Positions 11,031 through 22,580 of a stretch of 64,000 nucleotides of DNA are shown here, piece after piece. The stretch lies in the NCBI GenBank assembly GCA_015680685.1, contig MNCI01017655.1, positions 680,116 through 744,115 of the forward strand, read 5' to 3'. Numbering within the stretch: the first letter of the stretch is position 1; every line of letters starts with the position of its first letter. Origin of the DNA: Gnetum montanum. Taxonomy: Eukaryota > Streptophyta > Gnetopsida > Gnetales > Gnetaceae. The position numbers were made by a program, and so were the translations under genes. The notes under the pieces are model-generated. The model did no database searches, was not told the DNA's origin, and saw only the letters and a program-made list of their open reading frames with translations.

Positions 11031-13460
11031 TTGCAAATAGCAACTCTCACAACCCGATCTGTGAATATGAATCCAGATCAACCTTCCACGTTGGTGTCTA
11101 ACACAGTTGACACTATAATCAAGCCAAAGCATGCCACACTAAACTATGAACAATACAATTTCATTTGTGCCAAAATCCAAGTAAGACTATCAGTAGATTA
11201 CCTTGTCTTGGAGGCAAAACAAGACTATGAGCGAGTCCACCAGAATGGACGGGAGTACAACCCCTTCTTGTTTGACATAATCCCACTCACGGAGTCCTAC
11301 CACCAGTTGTTGTCCCAACTCATTCGTGCAAATAAGCATGATGCAAGGACAACCTATGAGGAAGCCTCACAAAAAGAGGAAGATGAGTTTGAGGCCTACT
11401 CTGAGAATGAGAGCCCCCTCCACACCGTCTTATAACGACCACTCCCTAGTACAGCCCCTCCTCGGTTTGGTCCACCCATCCTCTCCGAGATGGTGACCAT
11501 GTCAATTCAGCATTCTTCGCAAGCAACTAATGCATTTGCTCAACACTATGCTCATGCAAGGGTCACCTCCCAGCCTTAGACAACTCAGGGATCCTATGTC
11601 CCACCTGTCTCATTAGTGTCTACGGTGTCCGTTAGATCCACTCATGTGTGGCCTACTTTGATCACCGCATCCATCGCTCAGCCAACACATCAAAAATTGT
11701 CCGCTACGACGTTAAACTAGCAACAACCATCTGCTATGACGTTAAACTAGCAACAACCATCCACTACAATGTTAAACTGGCAAACTCCATAACCAAAAAT
11801 TCTGACCTATGCTATGCAACCAACCAAAGCCTAGCCAATGCAACTAGCTAGCACATCCATAAGCTTAGATTAGGCATTCCAGCTAATCCAAAGCTTGACG
11901 AATGAGATCAACCAACTTAAGGCTACCTCCTCTAATACCATCAAGGTGGTGGACTTCTACCAAGATGATTCCATAAGTCCTACGGTACCACCTCTGACTC
12001 TCCTAACTGGGGTCCAGCTACCATAATTTACCAAGTACAATGGTGAAGGGGACCCCAATGCACACTTGGTCACATTTCGATTTGAGTGCCTACTTCAAGC
12101 TTGGCCACACGCCATCATGCACGTGTTCCCCATGTCACTCACCAGCAAGGCCTTAGATTGGTATCGTGCACTACCCAAGGCCTCGATCTCCTCTTTGGAG
12201 GATCTCATAAGCAAGTTTGGGACATACTTTAGGTACAACCTAAAGCCGAAAGCAACCCTTGACCAGCTTATGCAAGTTAAGCAGGGAACTCTAGAACCCG
12301 TGTCAAAATTCCTTCAACATTGGAATGCTACATTGAGTGAAATGCATGAACCCCTAGTAGAGACATATCTATTGGCCACCTTCAAAGGTGTAGTGATTGA
12401 CTTCATCAAGTCCAAACTGTATTATCTAGCCCCAAAGTCTCTTAGCCAAGCCTTTTCCCAAACAAAAGACATAAAGGAAGTAGTGCAAGCTAGCAATGAT
12501 CCAGCCTATGTGGCCTACAGAAGCCAACATGCTCGTAAGCAAAACACAGTAGTGGCAACAATGGCCACAAGCACAAAAGCAACCAACTGGGGCCCGACAG
12601 CTAAGCAGCCCAAGGCCCCAACTACCAAAACCACCAACTCTAGTGCCAACTCGCCTACATCGACAAGGGCCACCCCAAGGCCCAACTTTCAGCACAAGGA
12701 CTGCTCAAATTATACACCACTACCAATGGAACCCTCTGAACTATTGGAGCAACTCTTGAAAGCCGAGAAAATCCAACACAAACATGTATCGGTGATTACT
12801 TGCTAAAAACATGATAGGTACTATGAACTACTAAGGAACCCCACATTAGTGGTACCAAATGAGCCCTCGGTCCCACAACATTTTAAATTGGACCAATACT
12901 GTCATTACCACTAATTGGCTAGTCACAGTATAGACAACTATTGTGCTTTGCGAGACGACCTACAAAGAATGATAGAACAAGGCCAATTGATGATCAACAC
13001 AGCAAGTCAATCCAACACAGACGATGCCTCCTATGTCATAAATTCCATTAGCATAAGTGGCAATCCCAAACCTATGCAACAACCTTTTGTGATCCATGTG
13101 CCTCCTAACAAGGCAAGGGTCCCCTTCGTCTCCATAAGCAAGAGGCCTCCCTTTGTTATCAAAGTACCACCTCAAGCACCCGCAACACCCTTTGTGGTCA
13201 AAGTTCCAAACCGATCGTCCGCTAATATGTTAAACTGGCATGACGTAGCAACAACAACCGCTAAGCAACCTTTCTTCATCAAGGTGCCACAACAAGTTGG
13301 CCACATAACAACTCCTCCTAAACAACCATTTGTCATAAGGGTGCCACAACATGATGGCCCCTCACCTACCCAAAGCACAACAGTGGGTAATGTCTCAATC
13401 TCTCCTCTCTCAAGGATTGACCCCACTAGCAACCTAGGTAGGCCTACCAAATGGTAACGC
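11031..13460 (+). pseudogene. gag relic of the Tat-like element
   Basis: Gag assembles the particle that packages element RNA. One frame runs from Met at 11031 (MQIATLTTRSVN) through 11435, then continues with in-frame stops to 13457. Visible parts: an acidic N-terminal domain (residues ~40-130); Pro/Gln-rich linker with three tandem copies of a 10-residue unit (11700-11790); the retrotransposon Gag core at 12066-12400 (FECLLQAWP, SKALDWYRALP, FGTYFRYNLKPKATLDQL, VSKFLQHWNATLSEMH); a Lys/Thr/Pro-rich stretch; and a CHYH-x(5)-HSIDNYC zinc-binding-like motif (about 12900-12945) typical of Tat-type Gag. It ends with six PFVIxVP peptide repeats (13085-13350). Stops are mainly TAG or TAA from Trp or Gln codons, and the frame is otherwise preserved. 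Confidence 0.88.
11698..11792 (+). repeat. 30-bp unit, three tandem copies inside gag
   Basis: Three copies of CCGCTATGACGTTAAACTAG followed by CAACAACCAT, period 30 bp. In the gag frame a unit reads Ser-Ala-Met-Thr-Leu-Asn-(Trp or stop)-Gln-Gln-Pro. A related single copy is at about 13215-13240 and a longer array at 14881-15215. Confidence 0.9.
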
Positions 13461-13674
13461 AAGAGGACAAACAAGCACCTTGCAACCCCCATGGCTGAAG
13501 CAAAGGCCACAACCAACAAACAACAACTGAACACTGGGGCCCCTACCCCCCAAGCAGGCTAAGCAAACCAAGCCCAAGTCCCCTTCGCGAGAGATCCATC
13601 TCTCAAGCCACATGGAGGAAGTCAAGGCCAACACAATGACTAATGACAAGGACTTCGTAGCTGCACTAACCTAG

Positions 13675-14310
13675 GTGAAACAAACACTCAAACAAAAGAA
13701 CACAACGTTGAGCTTGTACGACCTGGCCATGACCTCATCTGCTCACTACCAAGCATTGGCCAAAATCTTGGCATCCATTCTTATTACGGATGACATCCCT
13801 ACAGATGAGACATCCATCCGTGTAATGATGTTTCCCCCTACACCACAAGAATCAAGTTCAACATCCCTAGTGTTCTGCGACAATGCAATTAAAGTTAACC
13901 CCAAACGAGGGGAGGTCACTATAGCTCCACTATCCATTAGCATACGTGTTGGGCAGTGCACCATCCGTAGAGTGCATGTCAATGATGGTGCAATGACAAA
14001 CGTAGTCTTGTACTCTGTCATTGACAAACTAGGCCTGGTGGACAAAATCAAGCCAACCAAAACCACGTGTCCAAAATCCTTCAATGGATCACATGTCACT
14101 ATCAAGGGTACAATCAGCCTAGCCTTTGTGATAGGAGAGTAATTCCCCACCAGAGCAAATTTCACTGTCATAGAGGAGATGCCAGGTTTCAACCTAATTC
14201 TAGGCAAGCCTTGGCTAGCCCAACTACGCGCCATCTCCTCTCCCATCCACCAAGAAATCCACCTTCCATACGAGGGTGGTCAAGTTATCATCCATGGTGA
14301 TAATGCCGCC
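13675..14310 (+). pseudogene. Retropepsin-like protease relic of the Tat-like element
   Basis: Frame 1 from Met 13675. The segment around 13950-14050 (CTIRRVHVNDGAMTNVVLYSV) has the position of the active-site loop, where DSGS/DGGA-type motifs are usual, here DGAM after VHVN. After one stop at 14140, FNLILGKPWL (about 14185-14215) is the conserved ILGRxWL box of Ty3/gypsy proteases. An acidic tail follows to about 14460. RT would be expected next but none is present. Broken by the stop at 14140. Confidence 0.8.
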
Positions 14311-14613
14311 TCTTCAACTATTCACGACATAGACATGGTGCAAGTTTTGGAAGAAGAGTTTCTTGGTGGTACACCTACGACAACCAATGCAACGCCTAAG
14401 GCTAACACACCCCCTAATCCATATCTAATTAATAAGCAACTACATGACCAAGACTTTCCCTTGGCCAAAAAATGTGCTAGGTGCCTACCTACCCTTTACC
14501 TCTGCTTGCCATGCATTTTCGACTTTTGTTTACATTGCACTAGCCTATGCATTTACATTTTTCCCTCACACTTAGATCATGCATTTTTCTTTGTTTACAC
14601 ATTTGTCAACTGA

Positions 14614-14880
14614 GTTTACACATTGCATTTTAAAAACATCAAAAAAAACATAAAATAACAAAAACCCATGGCCCGAAAAGGCCTGAAACTAGCCTAGAGC
14701 CTGGAACGGCCTAAAACTATCATTTTTTGCATTGCTTTTCTTTCATTTATACATTTTAACTCTATTTATGACAGGTGTTGCTTGATGTTGTTTTCTTTCT
14801 AGTTGATTTTTGTAGGATCTTGCAAGCACACAGCGTGACTACGCATGCAGCATCGTACCTTACACAAGCAAGGTAAGCAG
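14614..14880 (+). other. Non-coding spacer after protease
   Basis: Stops in all forward frames. It includes repeats of GCCTGAAACTAGCCTAGAGC type (14680-14720). The place where RT would start in an autonomous element is simply absent. Confidence 0.6.
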
Positions 14881-15215
14881 TCCGCTATGACTATAAACTA
14901 GCACAGATAGTCCGCTATGACTATAAATTGGCATAGATCATCCGCTATGATGTAAAATTGGCAAAGAACGTCCACTATGATGTAAAAATGGCACAGATCG
15001 TCTGCTATGATTATAAATTGGCACAACATGTCCTTGGGCTATGATGTAAAACTGGCACCCACAGCACAGTCCGCTATGACCTTAAACTAGCCCATCCATC
15101 TTCCGCTACGACAATAAACTAGCATAGCGGTCTGCTAGGACCGTAAACTAGCACAACAGTCTATTGGGACCTTAAACCAATACATCTGATGGTCTACCAA
15201 GACCTTAAAATGGGT
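14881..15215 (+). repeat. Array of about eleven degenerate 30-bp units
   Basis: Units start TCCGCTATGAC and continue with a variable dinucleotide, TAAA, then CTGGCA or TTGGCA, and a variable tail of 5-9 bp. Early units have a 30-bp period; later ones vary from 29 to 38 bp. The core is the same as the three units in gag (11698-11792). One frame reads Val-Arg-Tyr-Asp-(Tyr/Val)-Lys-Leu-Ala for five units with a single stop, another reads Ser-Ala-Met-Thr-Ile-Asn-Trp with several stops. Confidence 0.9.
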
Positions 15216-16555
15216 TCGCAGCATAACGTTCTCAGCTCGCATCCATGACTCTACAAACAAGCGAGCGTGCACAATGCCAACTTTCTAGACAACATGGGGT
15301 GGGACATTGCAGTTCCAAAATGCAGTTCACGTTGCTAAGGAAACACCCTCTGGAACACATGCAGCGTCACTGCCCCTGGCATCCTGCTGATCTTCTAGAT
15401 ATTTTGTTTGACATCTTGTTGACCTTCTGGAGCTACCACTTCCACAGCTAGTCATCCTGACAGTAGCTCCTATCGTCAGCGCCTGCTGCTAAAGTCCCAA
15501 CACTATTGTGGCCTAACCACAAAGTTGCTACCCTCCAGCCCTTGCCATCATCCAAGCCCAAAAGACATTCAGCTATTAGGCTTTTCACCTTACAACTGAA
15601 CTGCATGATGTTTGCCTTGGGCAGGGAATCCTGAGCACTTGCATTGCCACCGCTCCTAGCCTCCTCATTGCCAACCCCTTCAGTCTGTCGTTGCCAGAAC
15701 CGCTCTTGGCCTTCCTGATTTGGACGTCGCACGCCTCAGCAACAATGCTCCCTACTTCAGCAGTGTCTAAAGAAAACTAGACTTTGCCCTCACTTTATTT
15801 CATGGTTACATTTTCTTGGTTTTCTCTCTGTTGCATTTGTAGGATACAGGCTAAGATGGCATCGCTCAGAGATGTGTTTCGCCAAGAGAGCAGAGCACTA
15901 CATCGTTCTGATGTGATCGTTCCTACTAGCCTAGCTACTTGGGAGTGCACATCCCATCCTCCCTCTTAACCTCGTTTCTTATACTCACAGTTTTTTTCAC
16001 ATCTCTTTTACAAGCTTCCTCGATGCATATAAGTCCCTCCCACATGCCCAACCACCAAGTCCATGGTGCACGTAACACAACTTGTCGCATGGGAAGCATT
16101 TGTAGGCAAGTCAAAGCCCCACATGGATGTAACACAACTTATCTCGAGGAGGAAACACCTGTCCTGCAACAACAAGGTTGTCTGCAAGTGAATGTGGCTG
16201 AACAGCAGAAGAAAAAAACACAAAAAAACGTAAAAGAGCAGAAAAGCTTTAAAAAAAGTGACCATCTCTAAGCACTCCGACGAGAGGTCGAAAGCCAGCA
16301 AAAGAAATATGCCCATGTGCGCCAACTCCCTCACAAGCACTCCAACAAGGGATCGCGCTAGGTTACATCTTTTCCTTTCCCGAACCTGTCCCCTCAACTC
16401 CATCCCTTTTCCCCTTCCCTTACTCGACTATCCCAATACTCCCAAGTGTAGCAAAGCGACATCTTAGCGACCACTGGAGAGCAATGTTAGCGTTTTGTTT
16501 TTCATGATGTTTCGTATTCTTTGTCAATGTCTCTCGAGCAGATCCTGCAGACGTC
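15216..16555 (+). other. Non-coding internal region of the Tat-like element
   Basis: No recognisable domain. It is richer in C/T than its surroundings, with a Pro/Leu/Ser-rich forward reading (about 15640-15760) and a 94-residue minus-strand frame (15732-15448) that I do not recognise. A captured host fragment is possible but unsupported. The direct repeat GTAACACAACTTRTC occurs at 16072 and 16129. Confidence 0.5.
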
Positions 16556-16571
16556 AACAAAGAGGGGCCAT
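16556..16571 (+). other. Polypurine tract of the Tat-like element
   Basis: AACAAAGAGGGGCCAT directly precedes the TG of the 3' LTR. This is the expected primer for plus-strand DNA synthesis. Confidence 0.8.
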
Positions 16572-18755
16572 TGAAACACCATAAAATTTCAAGATCCTAA
16601 TGCTTTGGCAAAGTCTTGGAATTTGGGCAAAAGATTCCCACAAGTGCAGCGTCACGATGGGTTGTCAGGACAGTGTAAACACTAAGGATAGATTGTACAG
16701 GCCCGTAAGTTTTCTATCTCCAAGGCTTACAAGCCTGTTGGACTCTCTAGCCTACCCAACTAGACAATTGACCCGGCTGATAGTCTACCCAAGGACCATG
16801 CTAGGAGTTGTTGAAAGTGTTCGGGATAAGCTAAACAGTTCAGCAAGTTTTCTAATGGAGAAATCTGCTACTCTATGCTACGCTGAGCAGCGTAGCAAGC
16901 CTGAGGAGATCAATCAAATGTCCAAGGTGCAAGTTGATAACAAGTCAGTCTTCCAAAGCATCTGCCCTATTTCATCCTTGGAGCATGAGCGATACGATGC
17001 AACCAAATGTGGAAAATTTTGTCAAGAATCATCTCAATCTAAGTGCTACGATGTGCTACGCTACGTAGTGTAACATAGCGTAGCGGGGATGTACTTCAAC
17101 AACACTCCTACGCAGATAACCTCAACAGAGTAAAAGCATTTGCCCATGTTTCAACCGTTAAACAAGTTTGCCCTGCCGACACACTGGGACATGACAAACG
17201 TCCTATGACAAAATGTTTGCAAAATAAGTCAGGATTCGGCCAACGCTGGATGCTACGTTGTGTTACGTTGTGCAACGTAGCACAGCATAGCAAGAACAGA
17301 ATGCACAAAGGCCCCTCTGCCAAGTGGTTCCAGTAAGAGAATTGCACTTGGCAATGCTTCAACCTCCAAAACTGCCTACCCCACTTAGCCCTCAGGCCTC
17401 AAGCAAAGTTTCTTAGTAAAACATTGCAGATTAAACAAGGATGCATGTCACACTAGTTGCTACGCTACATAGCGTAGCATAGCATAGCGAGGATGCAAAA
17501 CAACAGAATGCCCCAAGGATGAATTCAGCAGGTCTGAAGGCTTTCCAGCATGAAAGACAAAGTTGCAGTTGCTTGCCTAACCAGGCATCAGACAGATGCT
17601 CTTGGCTTCTAGGTAAGACTCCTTTCAAGACTGGCAGCTACACTATGCTACGCTATGTAGCATAGCGTAGCGTAGTATGCTGTTACTTACGCTACGCCAA
17701 CACGTTGAACAACGTAAGTAATGCAACACTTGCATGGAGGCATCAAGACGTCTTCAGTCAACTCCAAAATTTGTCGACAAGGATCATTCTCACCCTAGCA
17801 CCTCTTCGGTGGACAAAATCAGCAAGTTTGCTTCATTTTGCATACCCATGGTCGATCCCCAAAATTGTCCCTACACTTGACCCTGCTCGCAAAAGTAGGG
17901 AAGACGTAGTCCTGGAGCATAGGCTCCATTTTGCTTTCATTGTTGGTATGCTTTCTAGATTTTTGGCACATGCAGTTCAACAATATGGTCGCAACGTAGC
18001 AAGGTTCACATCCAGCATCATACACCTACCTAGTACAGCCATGTTTGCACCTTGTGTGGCTAGGACACGTGGCATCCAGGCAACATTTTTCTCCTGCTCC
18101 TGGCCCTATAAATACCCTTCTGAAAAATGCTCAAAGGGTGGGCTTCTTTGCAAAAGTGAGGGCTTTTGGGTTGGCTTTTGCAGAACATAGTTGGCATTTT
18201 TAGCATTTTGGTTGGCTTTGAGCATTTTGGTTAACTCTAGACATTCTTCTGCAGGTCTAGCATCTTAGCACCTTGGCAAGCGGATTTGCAAGTCTAGCAT
18301 CTTAGCACCTTGGCAAGCGTATTAGCAAGTAGGAGAATCCTGAATAGCAAGCTATTGATTATAGCTTAGGGACCTGCAACCATACTGCTCCGTTGTAAGC
18401 TATGCCTCTCTTGTGTTGCATAATCAGTTGTACATCTTTTAACAAAACAAAGATCAGATCCACAACATTGGGACAGTGCACTTTCTCACCTAAGTCTGTT
18501 TTGTTATTTGTTTACTATCATCGTATTTTACACTATTTTTCATTGTTTTACACTTGTTGATCATTGCTGCACTTGCATACATCGCTTCTAAAACAAACAT
18601 TTACAAAAAGTTAAGTTACATCGATTAAGTCCCTATGACCAAACTATTCAGAGCACCCTGTTTCCATTTCTCTCCAACACGGCCCTTGCACGAATCCAAA
18701 GTTAAACTGTACGCCTCTGGTGTTCCAGCCACCACCGACGTTTTCAATCGCTACA
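16572..18755 (+). repeat. 3' LTR of the Tat-like element
   Basis: Length 2184 bp, TGAAACACCATAAAATTTC to ATCGCTACA. It is the counterpart of 8528-10676, with all hairpin blocks retained (16872-16900, 17045-17085, 17248-17292, 17456-17490, 17637-17680) and the TATA box at 18107-18113. It is longer partly because of a 37-bp tandem duplication at 18255-18319. The 16878-16897 hairpin has 9-bp perfect arms (GCTACGCTG) with a 2-base loop. Confidence 0.93.
18255..18319 (+). repeat. 37-bp tandem duplication private to the 3' LTR
   Basis: GTCTAGCATCTTAGCACCTT plus GGCAAGCG occurs at 18255-18282 and again at 18292-18319. The 5' LTR has it once (near 10202). The duplication therefore arose after insertion. 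Confidence 0.9.
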
Positions 18756-19779
18756 CTACTTACCCAATCACTTCTTTCAGCTTGCCCCAGAATCCTTCCG
18801 ACTTGTTCTGTGTCTGATCTTGTGTTTTCAAATCCTCGTCATCATAAGCAGCACTTCATCATCATCTTAACCATCTTAATTTGTGTCATTTCTTATCTTT
18901 GGTAGCAGGACCAGAGTTAGATTCAAGGGCCTTATCCGCTTTAGTGGACGTTACAACCAAAAAAAGTTTTTTTAAGAAAAAGCAAATAACTAAGAAAAAT
19001 TAAATATTAAGAAGACTTTGGCTTCTTCAATGGCATGTTTCAAACCACACGATGCACGATACAATGACGTTGCTTAAATCGTGAAATTGAATTAAGATTA
19101 AAATACAGTTTATCCTCTGTTAAGATACAGAAGAGACGATTTCCAAACTGCCATTCCCAGCATCGGAGAAGGATCCAAAGAAGGGACGATTATTAAACGA
19201 CAATCGTATGAAAGCTGCTCCGCATCGGAGAGCAACTACCATTTCATTTAATATTTGCAGATGGTACTGTTTTATATATATATATATATATATATTTCCC
19301 TTGATGCTTAACGAAAAGTATTTATCGCTTGCTCTTGCGGAAAATATCTGAATCCAACCGACCACGCTGCCAGGAAAAAACCAGAAATGGTGCGGATACT
19401 CTGCAGTTAAATACTTAACCTTAGCGGAATTACCTCTGTACATTTTGACTTACACTGCTTCTGGAATCTGCAATTTCCGAATCTCTGTTGCTATGTTGCA
19501 GGGAAAATTACATGTTTGTTATCCATCAAAGTTGACTAAACTTTACAAAGACTAGTAGACCACTATTTACCGAGGTAGCTCAACAAGCAGCTTACGAACT
19601 CTGCAATAGTACTCGGCCGTTTACAAAATAAAGAAACAATGTGACTGAAAAAAAGTTGCATTCCACGAACCCAAAACTACTGGAAAAAAAAGTATATATT
19701 CGTTCTGGAAATGTTTGCAGGAAACTGCTCAAAGATTACCACCGTTGATAAGAAAAAAAAGGACAATATAGTGTTCAAC
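18756..19779. other. Unassigned low-copy region with (TA)n
   Basis: Begins with the CTACT target duplicate. No coding domain recognised. An A-rich run with AACCAAAAAAAG (18952-18964) could be a LINE tail. A (TA)n microsatellite lies at 19273-19295. Minus-strand open stretches (19443-19120) resemble nothing I know. Confidence 0.4.
19273..19295. repeat. (TA)n microsatellite
   Basis: About eleven uninterrupted TA dinucleotides. Confidence 0.95.
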
Positions 19780-20810
19780 GGAATTTTTTAAGTATGTTGA
19801 CAGAGGTAGAAGCCGAAGAGGAAGATAAGATGGTGAGGGAGATGCAGCGAGAGAGATCAGAGAGTGATACAAAATGCTGTTTGGCAATATCAGGAGATGA
19901 CATGAAGAAAGCTGATGAAGAGTTGAGTTGAAGATGAATCCAGAGATATGGCTCACATTCCAGTCCCTCGTAGAAGAAGGGATTCATAGATTCTCTCCAT
20001 TTTCGGCGCGGCAGAGGCAGGGTGCTGCATGAATGTGGGTACACACTGTAGGATCTGACCATGATACTGCCCACTCTGATCTGCAACTCCACCATGTTTT
20101 CTGTCATGTTTCTCACCTTCACCCCTCTCCTTTTTCTTCCCATCCCCAACACCCACAGCAGCCATTTGCAACAGTCCATGACTTATCTTTTTCTGAAACC
20201 TGAATCAGTTCATCAATGAAACAATCATATGAAGGAAGAAAGGAAATGGAAGTATGAAACCAGTTCTTCAGAGGATAGATACTGCAATGCTCTAAACTCA
20301 AGATACTAGAGAGCTCTAAGTTCAAGATTTACAGTGAACATGTAAAAAAGAATGGTAATGATGCGGCAATCACTCACTGGCCTTTTTGCTCTGCAACAGA
20401 ATGAATACGCCAATGACTAGCTAATGATACTGCTTCTTAAGCTGTAGAAACAAAGGAAAGAGAAGAACAACCACTGTGTTCACGGAAAGTGAGGATACCA
20501 GTCTCCATGGGATGAGAAATATGGATTAGAATGTGACAATTTATAACCTACAACAAATGCACTGCGTTTGTTCAGGTAACAAAGGAAAAGTATTAGAAAC
20601 TTGCACGAAAAGGCGATAGCCAATGCCAATACTGAGCAGACAAACGGTTGCCAAAGCTTGTCAATGAAAATGCAACAAAAGCTTTAATGGCTGTACCAGG
20701 CAGTAACGCAGTAGCAGGTCTGAGATCTTTGACTGCGCTCTGTCTCCTCAGTGTCTTGTCCGGCACAATGGCCAAGGCAATGTGTAACAAATCACCGTCA
20801 CCAACTCACT
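19780..20810 (-). other. Copy 1 of an inverted duplicated low-copy sequence, possible gene fragment
   Basis: Read on the minus strand it matches plus-strand 34960-35790 in order: TTGGCCATTGTG, CATTAAAGCTTTTGTTGCAT, GACAAGCTTTGG, GTCACATTCTAATCCATATT, GTCATTGGCG, GCCGCAT, GGTGAAGGTGAGAAACATG, ATGAATCCCTTCTT. The best frame is 20176-19778 (MDCCKWLLWVLG...), with VRNMTENMVELQIRVGSIM and NPFFYEGLECEPYLWI. The second copy keeps about 75 residues of it (35542-35784). A CAG-like acceptor before the conserved block hints at an exon, but I do not recognise the family. Confidence 0.6.
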
Positions 20811-21436
20811 ATCATTTAAAATTTTGTACCGCTGCCTATCAATGTCTATAAAGCCTACCTATGTAAATTAGTTTGAATGCGGAACAAAGAAATGGGTATG
20901 CTGTATGCCGGATAAGTAGAGCTTCCAAGACTTGTCAATCTTGGATTTCTATAACTGAAACACATGAACTTGTGGCTCTATAAGAAGGGCTTAGCTCCTT
21001 TTTCCATTGACATCTTCTACAACAAAAGCAAGTGGCAAATATGAAAGTGAACATGAACTTTTTAGTTCAGAGATCTTTTTGGAATTATTTGACAAATATC
21101 TTTTTGGAATTATATGACAAAGTAGTTTTAGAATATTTTTGGAATGAAATGAAACTTTTAAAGTAGGGTTTCTAAGGCTCTTATCATTGAACTAACACCT
21201 TAACATTAGTGTATTTCAATTTGCTCTTTTTATTAAATTTTTAAACCATTAATGAACTTTGTCATAATTGCTTTGTACTCAAGTTCACTTGTCATTGCAT
21301 TAGATTTTTTTATGGGTTTGATTAATAATGGCAAGAAAAATTCATTCACAAGTTTAAATATAAATAAATTAAAAATTTTGAATATTTCATATAATGTTAC
21401 TCTTGTATGTTTATTGTCATCATGTATCTGAACAAG

Positions 21437-21738
21437 GGCAAGACTTGATCCTTTTTCTACCCTAGAAGAAAGTTTTTTCAAGATTTGTTGGTGCAAAGTA
21501 AAACTTGAAAAGACATCCCCAAAACTATTGGGTTTGTTCTTTAGATTTTGTTGTTATTTTGATACTTGTTGGAGGTAAAAATCCAAAAGTCACTTCTAAT
21601 AGAGGCTAAGGCTAATCCTTTTCCTACCCTAAAGGAAAGGTTTTTAAAGATTGGTTGTAAGGATGAAAACAAGTATTGGCACACCCAAAACTATTAAGCC
21701 TTTCCTTTTCTCTTAGTAATGTTATTGGTGTTTTGAAA
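21437..21738 (+). repeat. Two-copy degenerate direct repeat, ~170-bp period
   Basis: Unit 1 (about 21437-21560) and unit 2 (about 21608-21738) share ATCCTTTTTCTACCCTA, AAAGTTTTTTCAAGATT, CCAAAACTATT and TTGTTATTTTGATAC blocks in the same order. Confidence 0.7.
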
Positions 21739-22477
21739 CTATGATGCAAGGCACTTTGTATTTAGTTATCTTAGTCATGAACAATGATATGTATTGTTGT
21801 TTATTAATAAATTTTGTAAGCAAATATTGCTTCTAAAATGGAAAAGTGAAAATAAGCTCAAAAATCAAAAGACAAAAATAGCAAGACTACATACATAGAA
21901 TGTAATTGTATTGAAAGTAAAAAATAGTGATGAGACAAAGTAACAATTCAAGGGCAAAAATGTGATTGCGTTACCCTTGGAAAGCATTACATGGCACCAC
22001 CCAAGAGTCATGAAGCAGCAACAAGGGAGGGCAAACTATGCCTCAAAGCTCATAGTACCTACATGCACAATATAAGTGCACATAACTTACTAGTCCAAGG
22101 TTGGTAGCGTAGCAATACACCTTAGTAAACATACAATCAATAGAACCAATGAAATGTACATACACATACCAACAACCAATTCCTTAGAGAGCTAAGACAC
22201 ATTCTTACTCTAACACATTTAGCCTTAAGCTCCACTCTAAAGAAAAGGATAGTGGCCTAAGCTAGGGAGACAATGCCTTCCCAACAAGCCTTCATATCTT
22301 TGTGACAAGGTACATAAACGAGTCAAGGCCATGTAATTGTATTAGTGATGGTTAAGATAAGATGGAACTTGAGAGGATCTCTATACTCTTCTGGCACATA
22401 TTTCGAAGGAAAACAATCTTCAATCCACTAACAAAGTATATTTTTCTATAAAAAAAATGTCTCTCATTAATTAGGGA

Positions 22478-22580
22478 GGTATTAGCTTAGTGGTAAGACT
22501 TCTAATTCTGAAACTCTAATTTGTAGATTTAATTTTGATGCGCAATGTTGAATTATAAAGTTTTAATTTAACTATATGTC
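22478..22580 (+). repeat. tRNA-derived SINE-like monomer
   Basis: TTAGCTTAGTGGTAAGAC (22489-22506) matches a pol III box A (TRGCNNAGYNGG). About 40 bp on, GTAGATTTAATTTTG is a decayed box B. The same order and wording recur on the minus strand at 37312-37488, so it is a dispersed repeat. Confidence 0.6.

Larger units (their letters stand above)
8528..18755 (+). mobile_element. Complete non-autonomous Tat-like LTR retrotransposon, gag-protease only
   Basis: Two LTRs (8528-10676, 16572-18755) flank 5.9 kb of internal DNA. Both begin TGAAAC and end GCTACA. The 5 bp before (8523-8527) and after (18756-18760) are both CTACT, a perfect target duplication. A primer-site-like TGGCACTAGAAGGAGGG follows the 5' LTR and an AAAGAGGGGCCAT polypurine tract precedes the 3' LTR. 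The inside encodes gag and a protease, but no RT, RNase H or integrase and no place for them, so it must have relied on a partner's enzymes. This resembles the class described as TR-GAG elements. The long LTRs and the Gag type suggest the Tat lineage; this is inference. Confidence 0.92.

Noticed and set aside
14881-15215. CRISPR-like array (30-bp units with short variable tails)
   Set aside because: The conserved part makes up most of the unit, there are no unique spacers of constant length, no cas genes, and it lies inside a plant LTR element.
15448-15732. Captured host gene on the minus strand
   Set aside because: 94-residue frame without recognisable domain or splice structure; left only as unassigned internal DNA.
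16008-16403. 131-residue minus-strand frame with a Leu/Phe-rich segment
   Set aside because: No domain, opposite to element polarity, and its hydrophobic run comes from the complement of an A-rich tract.
22478-22580. Functional tRNA gene
   Set aside because: Box A is good but box B is decayed and no complete cloverleaf is apparent.
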